Positions 52,166 to 59,948 of a stretch of 64,000 nt of DNA are shown piece by piece (within the stretch, counting starts at the first letter, position 1; each line of letters opens with the position of its first letter). A program made the position numbers and the translations under genes. Under the pieces are notes generated by a model. That model searched no databases, was not told the origin of the DNA, and saw only the letters and a list, made by a program, of their open reading frames with translations. This DNA is from Vreelandella lutescens (GTDB lineage: Bacteria > Pseudomonadota > Gammaproteobacteria > Pseudomonadales > Halomonadaceae), in NCBI RefSeq assembly GCF_014640815.1, contig NZ_BMHM01000004.1, positions 248,001-312,000 of the forward strand, in the 5' to 3' direction.

Positions 52166-53665
52166 ATGGATGCCTTAAATAATCTGATGTACGGCTTTGG
52201 CATCGCGCTTGAGCCAATCAATATCGCTTACGTATTCGCTGGTGTATTTGCCGGCACCATTATCGGTATGCTGCCAGGCCTAGGGCCGATCAGCGCGCTG
52301 GCACTGATGATCCCGATTACCTTTGCCATGGAACCCTCTTCCGGCTTGATTCTGATGGCAGGGGTCTATTACGGCGCTATTTTCGGCGGCTCGACCTCTT
52401 CTATCCTGCTCAACGCCCCGGGTGTGGCGGGTACGGTAGCCACCTCCTTCGATGGCTATCCAATGGCCAAGCAGGGCATGGCGGGTAAAGCGCTGGCCAT
52501 TGCCGCGTACGCTTCGTTTATCGGTGGCACGGTATCGGTCGTCTTTTTGATGCTGGTGGCCCCGCTGCTGTCTAAAGTAGCGGTGAGCTTTGGCCCGGCA
52601 GAGTACTTCGCCCTGATGGTGCTTGGCTTAACGGCGGTGGTATCGCTGTCGGATAAGTCGCTGGTCAAAGGTCTGATTGCGGCCGTTATTGGCGTGATGA
52701 TCTCGATTGTAGGTATCGATACCCAAACCGGTACCGAGCGCTTTACCTTCAACTCGATTCAACTGCTCGACGGCATCGACTTCCTCGTGGTGGCGCTGGG
52801 TATCTTCGCCCTGGCGGAAGTGTTCTACATGCTGCTACGTGGCGGCGGTGGTAAAGAGGTGCCGCGCAACGTGATTGGCTCACTGAAACTGAGCCGTAGC
52901 GAAGTGAAGCAAATTGCGGGCCCGATTAGCCGCAGCTCTGTGCTTGGTTTCTTCACCGGCGTACTGCCGGGCGCGGGTGCCACCATTGGCTCGTTTTTGG
53001 GCTACAGCATGGAAAAGCGTCTGGCCAAAGATGGCGATACGTTTGGTAAAGGCAACATCAAAGGTGTTGCAGCGCCAGAGGCAGCCAACAATGCGGCCTG
53101 TACTGGCTCGTTCGTACCGCTTTTAACCTTGGGTGTACCGGGTTCGGGTACCACGGCAGTACTGCTGGGTGCGCTACTGGTGATGGGTGTAACGCCTGGC
53201 CCGATGATGCTGGAGCAGCGTCCGGATGTGTTCTGGGGCGTGATTGCCAGTATGTATATCGGCAACATCTTCCTGCTGGTACTTAACCTGCCGCTGATTC
53301 CGCTGATTGCCAAAATCCTCGACTTGCCGCGCCCGCTGCTGCTGTCAATGATTCTGATTTTCTGCATGATCGGTGTCTACGGCATGAGCTTCAGCGTGTT
53401 CGACCTGCTGCTGCTATTGGGCTTCGGCCTGCTGGGCTTAGGCTTGCGTCTATTTGGCTTCCCCACCGCACCGCTGATCCTTGCGCTGATTCTCGGCAAC
53501 ATCATGGAAGAGTCCATGCGCCGGGCGCTGCAGATCTCTGGGGGTGATTGGACCACCTTTATCGATAAGCCGATTTCGCTGTCGCTACTGGTGATTGCGA
53601 CTCTGTCGCTGGGCCTGCCGTTGCTTAAGAAGCGTCGTAACAAAGCCGCTGCTGCCGCTAACTAA
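52166..53665 (+). CDS. tctA: Tripartite tricarboxylate transporter large membrane subunit TctA
   Basis: A 499-residue membrane protein with about 12 helices. Highly conserved segments are GTIIGMLPGLGPISALALMIP, YYGAIFGGSTSSILLNAPG and GVLPGAGATIGSFLGY, with AAPEAANNAACTGSFVPLLTLGVPGSGTT, here AAPEAANNAACTGSFVPLL. It is the conducting subunit that couples substrate to sodium or proton entry. A strong terminator follows at 53685. It is the last gene of tctCBA. Confidence 0.95.
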   Translation: MDALNNLMYGFGIALEPINIAYVFAGVFAGTIIGMLPGLGPISALALMIPITFAMEPSSGLILMAGVYYGAIFGGSTSSILLNAPGVAGTVATSFDGYPMAKQGMAGKALAIAAYASFIGGTVSVVFLMLVAPLLSKVAVSFGPAEYFALMVLGLTAVVSLSDKSLVKGLIAAVIGVMISIVGIDTQTGTERFTFNSIQLLDGIDFLVVALGIFALAEVFYMLLRGGGGKEVPRNVIGSLKLSRSEVKQIAGPISRSSVLGFFTGVLPGAGATIGSFLGYSMEKRLAKDGDTFGKGNIKGVAAPEAANNAACTGSFVPLLTLGVPGSGTTAVLLGALLVMGVTPGPMMLEQRPDVFWGVIASMYIGNIFLLVLNLPLIPLIAKILDLPRPLLLSMILIFCMIGVYGMSFSVFDLLLLLGFGLLGLGLRLFGFPTAPLILALILGNIMEESMRRALQISGGDWTTFIDKPISLSLLVIATLSLGLPLLKKRRNKAAAAAN

Positions 53666-53684
53666 CGCTCAGTGCGGTACCCCC

Positions 53685-53718
53685 AAAGCGCCCTAGCGTC
53701 TGCTAGGGCGCTTTTTTT
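53685..53718 (+). terminator. Rho-independent terminator of tctCBA
   Basis: AAAGCGCCCTAG and CTAGGGCGCTTT form a 12-bp stem with a 6-nt loop, followed by a T-rich tail. It lies 19 bases after the tctA stop and opens the 377-base intergenic stretch before urtA. Confidence 0.92.
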
Positions 53719-53757
53719 ATGGTGCATCCCAGCCAATGGTGCAAAGCGCCGTGTTGG

Positions 53758-53806
53758 TGCATGAATATCGTGCATGCGAGCCACTGCGTTGCGCCATCTT
53801 GGTGCT
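53758..53806 (+). promoter_or_regulatory. Paired NtrC-like enhancer sites upstream of urtABCDE
   Basis: TGCATGAATATCGTGCA (53758-53774) matches 11 of 14 NtrC bases, and TGCGCCATCTTGGTGCT (53790-53806) matches 12 of 14. Their centres (53766 and 53798) are 32 bp apart. A third, AGCGCCGTGTTGGTGCA (53745-53761, 11 of 14), overlaps the first. They lie 85 bp upstream of the sigma-54 -24 GG, and further TGGTGCA half-sites are at 53720 and 53736. Confidence 0.75.
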
Positions 53807-53881
53807 AAGTCGCCTGAGTTGTGTTTTTTGTACACAGCTAAGTGATTGATTATATTTTTAATAGTGGCCTTTGTTCCACAT

Positions 53882-53897
53882 TGGCGCACCCCTTGCA
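53882..53897 (+). promoter_or_regulatory. Sigma-54 promoter of urtABCDE
   Basis: TGGCGCACCCCTTGCA has a perfect -12 TTGCA, TGGC at -24 and GG-N10-GC spacing. Transcription would start near 53909, giving a ~134-base leader before the GTG of urtA. Confidence 0.8.
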
Positions 53898-54042
53898 GTG
53901 TGTATAGCGACGTGTGAATACGAGTTGTAACTCGCGACCCACGAGTGGACGCACCAAGTGCCCCGTCGCCTCAATAACGACAACGCTTGGTCGCGGTACC
54001 CCAATAACGAGCCCCAACCATAAGGGGCGCAAGGAGGTTCAA

Positions 54043-55395
54043 GTGACCACACTGCAGCGCAAGACACACCCACGTACTCTTAGCCGTTTCGCCACTGCCC
54101 TCATCGCTGCCGCCGTGATGGGCGCCAGCGCGCAAGCGGTGGCCCAAGAAGATGATCCGATCAAAGTCGGTATTCTGCACTCGCTCTCCGGCACCATGGC
54201 CATCAGTGAATCCACCCTGAAAGATACCGTGGAAATGCTGATCGAACAGCAGAATGAAGCCGGTGGCCTGCTGGGTCGTCAGCTGGAAGCCGTGGTGGTA
54301 GACCCCGCTTCCAACTGGCCGCTGTTTGCCGAGCGTGCCCGCGAACTGCTGGCCCAGGAAGAAGTGGATGTGATCTTCGGCAACTGGACCTCCGTTTCTC
54401 GTAAAGCGGTGCTGCCAGTCGTGGAAGAGCTCAACGGCTTACTGTTCTACCCGGTGCAGTATGAAGGCGAAGAGTCGTCTGAAAACGTCTTCTACACCGG
54501 TGCCGCGCCTAACCAGCAGGCCATTCCTGCCGTTGAGTATTTAATCAACGAAGTGGGCATTGAGCGCTTCGCGCTGATCGGCACTGACTATGTCTACCCG
54601 CGCACCACCAACCGTATCTTAGAAGCGTTCCTGAAAGATGAGCACGGCGTGGCCGAAGAAGACATCATGGTCAACTACACGCCGTTTGGTCACTCGGACT
54701 GGCAGAACATCGTTTCTGAAATCCGCCGCTTTGGCGAAGAGGGCAAACCCACCGCCGTGATCTCCACCATTAACGGCGACGCCAACGTGCCGTTCTACCG
54801 CGAACTGGCTAACCAAGGCATTGATGCGGCGGATATCCCCGTCATCGCCTTCTCGGTGGGTGAGCAGGAGCTTTCCGGGATCGACACCGCACCGCTGGTG
54901 GGCCACCTGGCCGCCTGGAACTACTTTATGAGCGTGGACACCGACGCTAACTACGACTTTATCGACGCCTGGATTGAACATACCGGTGACGAAGAAGCGG
55001 TGACTAACGACCCCATGGAAGCGCACTACATCGGCTTCAACATGTGGGCCGAAGCCGTGCGTAAAGCGGGCACCACCGATGTGGACGCCGTTAAAGACGC
55101 GATCATCGGCGTGACCGTGCCAAACCTCTCTGGTGGCTACGCGGCGATGATGCCTAACCACCACATCACCAAGCCGGTACTGATTGGCGAAGTTCAGGAT
55201 AACGGCCAGTTCGACATCGTTTGGCAAACGCCCTCTACCGTTGCAGGCGATGCGTGGTCGGATTACCTGCCGGGCTCACGTGACCTGATCGCTGATTGGC
55301 GCAAGCCCATGGAGTGCGGCAACTTTAACGTTGTGAACGGTTCTTGTGGTGGCAGCACCGCAGCAGAAGAAGCCGAAGCAGCACTCGCCGAGTAA
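54043..55395 (+). CDS. urtA: Urea ABC transporter substrate-binding protein UrtA
   Basis: A 450-residue periplasmic urea-binding protein. A long N-terminal signal peptide (RKTHPRTLSRFATALIAAAVMG, cleaved near AQAVAQ) leads to IKVGILHSLSGTMAISESTL, GLLGRQLEAVVVDPASNWPL, IFGNWTSVSRKAVLPVVEE and YPVQYEGEESSENVFYTGA, the typical UrtA run. GTG at 54043 is supported by AAGGAGG 5 bases upstream; a longer frame adds 43 unconserved residues. It heads urtABCDE behind NtrC and sigma-54 elements. Urea capture would feed a urease that is not in the window. Confidence 0.94.
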   Translation: MTTLQRKTHPRTLSRFATALIAAAVMGASAQAVAQEDDPIKVGILHSLSGTMAISESTLKDTVEMLIEQQNEAGGLLGRQLEAVVVDPASNWPLFAERARELLAQEEVDVIFGNWTSVSRKAVLPVVEELNGLLFYPVQYEGEESSENVFYTGAAPNQQAIPAVEYLINEVGIERFALIGTDYVYPRTTNRILEAFLKDEHGVAEEDIMVNYTPFGHSDWQNIVSEIRRFGEEGKPTAVISTINGDANVPFYRELANQGIDAADIPVIAFSVGEQELSGIDTAPLVGHLAAWNYFMSVDTDANYDFIDAWIEHTGDEEAVTNDPMEAHYIGFNMWAEAVRKAGTTDVDAVKDAIIGVTVPNLSGGYAAMMPNHHITKPVLIGEVQDNGQFDIVWQTPSTVAGDAWSDYLPGSRDLIADWRKPMECGNFNVVNGSCGGSTAAEEAEAALAE

Positions 55396-55401
55396 CTTTC
55401 G

Positions 55402-55437
55402 TCCCCTGCTGTGCCTGTGTAGCGGCGCAGCAGGGGA
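55402..55437 (+). promoter_or_regulatory. Intercistronic hairpin between urtA and urtB
   Basis: TCCCCTGCTG and CAGCAGGGGA form a 10-bp stem, extended by three inner GC pairs and one G-U wobble to 14 bp, beginning 7 bases after the urtA stop. No T run follows. This fits 3' protection of the binding-protein mRNA. Confidence 0.7.
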
Positions 55438-55479
55438 GCACGCTATCTCCCCCTATTCGATCACCAAAGGAAGAACCCC

Positions 55480-57090
55480 ATGAGGCGTTTCCTTTCCTTG
55501 GGGCTACTGTGTCTGGTGTTGTTGAGCACCGCCATGACGGCACAGGCACAAAGTGACCCCTCGACCCCCGATGACCAAGCGGCGCTAGCGCTACTCAGCG
55601 CGCTGGATGTGAACTCCTATCGTGATAAAGGCGAGGCCATTACCGCTATTTTACAAAGCGACGATGAGCGCGCCCGCGACTGGCTGCAGGCGCTGCTGGA
55701 TGGGCGCTTACAGCGCGCCGACGATGGCCGCTTTGTACTAGTACTTGATAACCGAGGCCGCGACTGGCCGGTGGCCGATGCGCTGACCAAAGAGTCGCTG
55801 GGCGACATGTCACGCCGTGACCTGGACCGTATCGGTATTAATAACGCGCTGCGTAATCAACTGCGCAGCGCCATCGCCGTGGTGGATCTCTACTCGCCTA
55901 ACGTTGAGCGTCGTCGCTCCTCTGCGGATCGTCTGCTGGGCGAGGTCGACGGTGAGCTAGCCGAAACGCTCGAACCGGTGATTGCCGAGGCAGAAGATGA
56001 TCACGTGCGCATGCGGCTCACCCAGGCGGTGGCGATTTACCGCGCTGAGCAGGGTGAGATGGCCGGCGTAGAAGCCCTCACCGGCAGCCTCCACCCCCGC
56101 GCCCGCGTGGCGTTAGGCCGTGCGGCGAACAGCGACGACCCGATTGTTGCCGATGCAGCAGCAGCGGCGCTGGCAGGCATTGAACAGCAGCTCAAGATTA
56201 ACCGAGGCCTGGAGACGCTCTACTTCGGCTTGAGCCTTGGCTCGGTGCTGGTGCTGGCTGCCATTGGCCTGGCGATTACCTTTGGCGTGATGGGCGTGAT
56301 TAACATGGCCCATGGCGAGCTGATGATGTTGGGCGCTTATACCACTTGGATGATGCAGCAACTGCTGCCCGGCCAGCCTGGGTTGGCGCTGATTCTTTCT
56401 ATTCCGGCGGGCTTTATGGTGGCCGCCCTGGTGGGCATTGCCATTGAACGGGGTGTGATTCAGTTCCTCAAAGGCCGCCCGCTGGAAACCCTGCTGGCCA
56501 CTTTCGGTATCAGCCTGATTCTTCAGCAGCTGGTGCGCACGGTGATTTCTCCGCTCAACCGTACTGTGGTCACGCCGGAGTGGATGAGCGGCTCGCTGGT
56601 GATCAACGACGCGCTCTCGCTGACCCTCAACCGTATGTACGTGCTGGGCTTTGCGCTGGTGGTGTTTGCCGGGCTGATGCTGATTATGCGCCGCACCCGC
56701 TTAGGGCTTGAAGTGCGTGCCGTGACCCAAAACCGCGCTATGGCGCGCTCGATGGGTATTCGCGCCACTCGCGTAGATATCATGACCTTTGCCTTGGGTT
56801 CTGGCGTGGCGGGCTTGGCGGGCGTGGCGCTCTCTCAGCTCACCAACGTGGGCCCCAACCTGGGCCAGAACTACATCATCGACTCGTTCATGGTCGTGGT
56901 GTTTGGCGGCGTCGGTAACCTGTGGGGCACGCTAGTGGCGGGGCTTTCGCTGGGGATTATCAACCAAGTGCTGGAACCTTGGGCGGGCGCGGTGCTGGCC
57001 AAGATTATCGTGCTGGTCTTCATCATTCTGTTTATTCAAAAACGCCCGCGTGGACTCTTCCCGCAGAAGGGCCGGGCTGCGGAGGGCTAA
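55480..57090 (+). CDS. urtB: Urea ABC transporter permease UrtB
   Basis: A 536-residue permease. A signal peptide (LGLLCLVLLSTAMTAQAQ) is followed by a ~220-residue soluble N-terminal domain of helical repeats (HEAT-like), then the LivH-type membrane core beginning near LETLYFGLSLGSVLVLAAIG. FGVMGVINMAHGELMMLGAYT and AVTQNRAMARSMGIRATRVD are core motifs. The long N-domain is usual in proteobacterial UrtB. AGGAAG precedes the ATG. It is followed closely by urtC. Confidence 0.93.
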   Translation: MRRFLSLGLLCLVLLSTAMTAQAQSDPSTPDDQAALALLSALDVNSYRDKGEAITAILQSDDERARDWLQALLDGRLQRADDGRFVLVLDNRGRDWPVADALTKESLGDMSRRDLDRIGINNALRNQLRSAIAVVDLYSPNVERRRSSADRLLGEVDGELAETLEPVIAEAEDDHVRMRLTQAVAIYRAEQGEMAGVEALTGSLHPRARVALGRAANSDDPIVADAAAAALAGIEQQLKINRGLETLYFGLSLGSVLVLAAIGLAITFGVMGVINMAHGELMMLGAYTTWMMQQLLPGQPGLALILSIPAGFMVAALVGIAIERGVIQFLKGRPLETLLATFGISLILQQLVRTVISPLNRTVVTPEWMSGSLVINDALSLTLNRMYVLGFALVVFAGLMLIMRRTRLGLEVRAVTQNRAMARSMGIRATRVDIMTFALGSGVAGLAGVALSQLTNVGPNLGQNYIIDSFMVVVFGGVGNLWGTLVAGLSLGIINQVLEPWAGAVLAKIIVLVFIILFIQKRPRGLFPQKGRAAEG

Positions 57091-57093
57091 CCT

Positions 57094-58239
57094 ATGATGA
57101 CGCAAGCAACATCCAGCCAGTTTTGGCTCACCCGCCCGTTCGGTGAGCGGGCCACCCAGACCTTTCTAGGCGTGCTGTTTGCCGCGCTGCTGCTGGTCAC
57201 CGTGCTGCATTTGGCGGTGCCCCAGGGGCACCCGCTGCATGTGAACGCTTACACCGTTAACCTGTTTGGTAAGTACCTGAGCTACGCGCTGCTCGCCGTC
57301 GCGGTGGATCTGGTATGGGGCTATCTGGGTATTTTAAGCCTGGGCCATGGGGCGTTTTTTGCCATTGGCGGCTACGCCATGGGCATGTACCTGATGCGCC
57401 AAATTGGTGAACGCGGCACCTACGGCCACCCGGTACTGCCGGACTTTATGGTGTTCCTGAACTGGGAAAGCCTGCCCTGGTACTGGCATGGCTTCGATAT
57501 GGCCTGGTTCGCTTTTGCCATGGTGCTGCTGGCACCGGGGCTGCTGGCGCTGGTGTTTGGCTTTTTAGCCTTCCGCTCACGGGTAACGGGGGTGTATCTC
57601 TCGATTATTACCCAGGCGCTCACGTTTGCCCTGATGCTGGCCTTCTTCCGTAACGAGATGGGCTTTGGCGGCAATAACGGCCTGACCGACTTCCGCGAGC
57701 TGCTCGGTTTTAACCTGCGTAGCGATGCCACGCGGTTGGGGTTGTTTATCGCCACCGGCGTGGCGCTGGCGCTGGGCTATATCCTCTGCCGGGCGATTGT
57801 GACCAGCAAGCTGGGCCGAGTATGTGTGGCCACGCGGGATGCCGAAGCGCGCACGCGCTTTATTGGCTACCGCGTCGAGCGCTTCCAGCTGTTTGTGTTT
57901 GTGGTGTCGGCCATGCTGGCGGGCCTTGCCGGGGCGCTTTATGTGCCGCAGGTGGGCATTATCAACCCCAGTGAGTTCTCGCCGCTGTTCTCGATTGAAA
58001 TTGTATTGTGGGTCGCGCTGGGCGGCCGGGCCACGCTGTATGGCGCGGTGATTGGCGCTATTTTGGTCAACTACGCCAAAACCATCTTCACCGGCATTAT
58101 GCCCGACGCCTGGTTATTCGCCCTGGGCGCGCTATTCGTGCTGGTCACGGTGCTACTGCCGAAAGGCGTGGCGGGGCTGTTAAGCCACCTCAAGCGCCGT
58201 AAAGAGGATGATCACCTACCCAAGGAGGCCGCCGTATGA
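57094..58239 (+). CDS. urtC: Urea ABC transporter permease UrtC
   Basis: A 381-residue LivM-type permease with about ten helices. Core motifs are YLGILSLGHGAFFAIGGYAMG, FGGNNGLTDFRELLGF and CVATRDAEARTRFIGYRVERF, with LAGALYVPQVGIINPSEF following. Two consecutive ATGs follow GGAGG, and the first (57094) is used. Its last four bases overlap the urtD start (ATGA). Confidence 0.94.
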   Translation: MMTQATSSQFWLTRPFGERATQTFLGVLFAALLLVTVLHLAVPQGHPLHVNAYTVNLFGKYLSYALLAVAVDLVWGYLGILSLGHGAFFAIGGYAMGMYLMRQIGERGTYGHPVLPDFMVFLNWESLPWYWHGFDMAWFAFAMVLLAPGLLALVFGFLAFRSRVTGVYLSIITQALTFALMLAFFRNEMGFGGNNGLTDFRELLGFNLRSDATRLGLFIATGVALALGYILCRAIVTSKLGRVCVATRDAEARTRFIGYRVERFQLFVFVVSAMLAGLAGALYVPQVGIINPSEFSPLFSIEIVLWVALGGRATLYGAVIGAILVNYAKTIFTGIMPDAWLFALGALFVLVTVLLPKGVAGLLSHLKRRKEDDHLPKEAAV

Positions 58240-59072
58240 GCCTATTACAGTCGCTAAAAGCGCGGGATCGGGTGTTTGAGTTCATGGCACCTGAAGCATC
58301 TCCGGTGGATGTCCGCCACGGTCCGATTCTGTATATGGAAGATGTCACCGTCAGCTTCGACGGTTTTAAAGCCATCAACAATCTCAACCTGACCATCGAC
58401 GACGGCGAGCTGCGCTGCATTATCGGCCCCAACGGGGCCGGTAAAACCACCATGATGGACATCATCACCGGCAAAACCCGGCCCACCGAAGGCAGCGTGT
58501 GGTTCGGCAGCCGCCACAACCTGCTGCATATGAATGAACCGGAAATCGCCAGCCTCGGGATTGGCCGCAAATTCCAGAAGCCCACGGTGTTCGAAGCGCT
58601 CAGCGTATTCGAGAACCTGGAATTGGCGATGGCTGCCGACAAGCGCATCTTCCCCACGCTGACCGCCCGCATGACCGGGGAGATTAAAGACCGCATTGAT
58701 GACGTGCTGGAAACCATCGGCCTGACCGCCCTGCGCTTTCAGCCCGCCGGGATTCTCTCCCACGGCCAAAAGCAGTGGCTGGAAATTGGCATGCTGCTGA
58801 TGCAGCGCCCACGCCTGCTACTGGTAGATGAGCCGGTGGCCGGGATGACCGAACAGGAGATGGAACGCACCGCCGAGCTGCTCACGGGGCTGGCTGGCAA
58901 GCAGTCGGTGGTGGTGGTAGAGCACGACATGGGCTTTGTACGCTCGATTGCGCGCAAGGTAACCGTGCTGCACCAGGGCAGCGTGCTGGCCGAAGGCAGC
59001 ATGGATCAGGTCTCCAATGACCCCAAAGTGGTCGAGGTGTATTTAGGGTCGGATGAAGAGGAGAGCGCCTGA
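58236..59072 (+). CDS. urtD: Urea ABC transporter ATP-binding protein UrtD
   Basis: A 278-residue ATPase of the LivG type, with Walker A GPNGAGKTTMMDIITG, signature LSHGQKQWLEIGMLLM, Walker B LLLVDEPVAGMT and H-loop VVEHDMGFVRSI. The LSHGQ form is the UrtD variant of LSGGQ. Its start and end overlap urtC and urtE. Confidence 0.94.
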   Translation: MSLLQSLKARDRVFEFMAPEASPVDVRHGPILYMEDVTVSFDGFKAINNLNLTIDDGELRCIIGPNGAGKTTMMDIITGKTRPTEGSVWFGSRHNLLHMNEPEIASLGIGRKFQKPTVFEALSVFENLELAMAADKRIFPTLTARMTGEIKDRIDDVLETIGLTALRFQPAGILSHGQKQWLEIGMLLMQRPRLLLVDEPVAGMTEQEMERTAELLTGLAGKQSVVVVEHDMGFVRSIARKVTVLHQGSVLAEGSMDQVSNDPKVVEVYLGSDEEESA

Positions 59073-59779
59073 TGCTAGCGATTGAAAAGCTCAACCAGTT
59101 CTACGGCGAGAGCCATACGCTGTGGGACTTAGACCTAGACGTGCCCGCCGGGCAGTGCACCTGCGTAATGGGTCGCAACGGGGTGGGGAAAACCACCCTG
59201 ATGAAAGCCATCATGGGGGAAGTGGCGGTCAAAAGCGGCCAGCTGCGCTACCAGGGTGATGGCAGCGAGATCGAACTCACCAAAAAAGCCGTGGAAGCAC
59301 GCTCGCGCATGGGCATCGGTTTTGTGCCCCAAGGGCGGCAAATCTTCCCGCTACTGACGGTGGAGGAGAACCTGCGCACTGGGCTGGCTGCCCGGGGCGA
59401 CGGGCTGAAAAAAATCCCCGAGCGCATCTACGAGCTGTTTCCGGTGCTCAAAGAGATGAAGCACCGCCGGGGCGGCGATTTATCCGGCGGGCAACAGCAG
59501 CAGCTCGCCATTGGTCGCGCGCTGGTGATCGAACCGAAGCTATTGATTCTTGATGAGCCAGGGGAGGGTATTCAGCCCAATATTGTCGCCCAGATTGGCC
59601 AGGTGATTCGCCAACTGATCAAAGAGGACGGCCTGACGGTGCTGCTGGTAGAACAGAAGCTACCCTTCGCCCGCAAGTACGCTGACCGCTTCGTGATCAT
59701 GGATCGCGGCCGTCCGGTCGCCAAAGGTGAAATCAGTGAACTCTCTAACGAGCTGATTAAGCAGCACTTAACGGTTTAA
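59072..59779 (+). CDS. urtE: Urea ABC transporter ATP-binding protein UrtE
   Basis: A 235-residue ATPase of the LivF type, MLAIEKLNQFYGESHTLWDL, with Walker A GRNGVGKTTLMKAIMG, signature LSGGQQQQLAIGRAL, Walker B LLILDEPGEGIQPN and LLVEQKLPFARKYADR. It is the last gene of the operon, and the terminator at 59830 follows. Confidence 0.94.
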   Translation: MLAIEKLNQFYGESHTLWDLDLDVPAGQCTCVMGRNGVGKTTLMKAIMGEVAVKSGQLRYQGDGSEIELTKKAVEARSRMGIGFVPQGRQIFPLLTVEENLRTGLAARGDGLKKIPERIYELFPVLKEMKHRRGGDLSGGQQQQLAIGRALVIEPKLLILDEPGEGIQPNIVAQIGQVIRQLIKEDGLTVLLVEQKLPFARKYADRFVIMDRGRPVAKGEISELSNELIKQHLTV

Positions 59780-59829
59780 GTTATCCACACCCGCTATTGC
59801 TGCGTTTTGCTTGTGCACTATCTATACCA

Positions 59830-59860
59830 AAGCCCTCCTTTTATATATCAAGGAGGGCTT
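59830..59860 (+). terminator. Rho-independent terminator of urtABCDE
   Basis: AAGCCCTCCTT and AAGGAGGGCTT form an 11-bp stem with a 9-nt AT-rich loop, 50 bases after urtE. The T tail is short. Confidence 0.8.
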
Positions 59861-59948
59861 ATTGCTTAAAACCCTGCGCTAGGTTCGCATTGGCACTTTG
59901 GTTTTATGTGTAACATGGTGGGTTTCAACAATAATCGTTGGGTGGGGT

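Noticed and set aside
59891-59906. TGGCACTTTGGTTTTA upstream of the diguanylate cyclase
   Set aside because: Good -24 but no GC at the -12 position.
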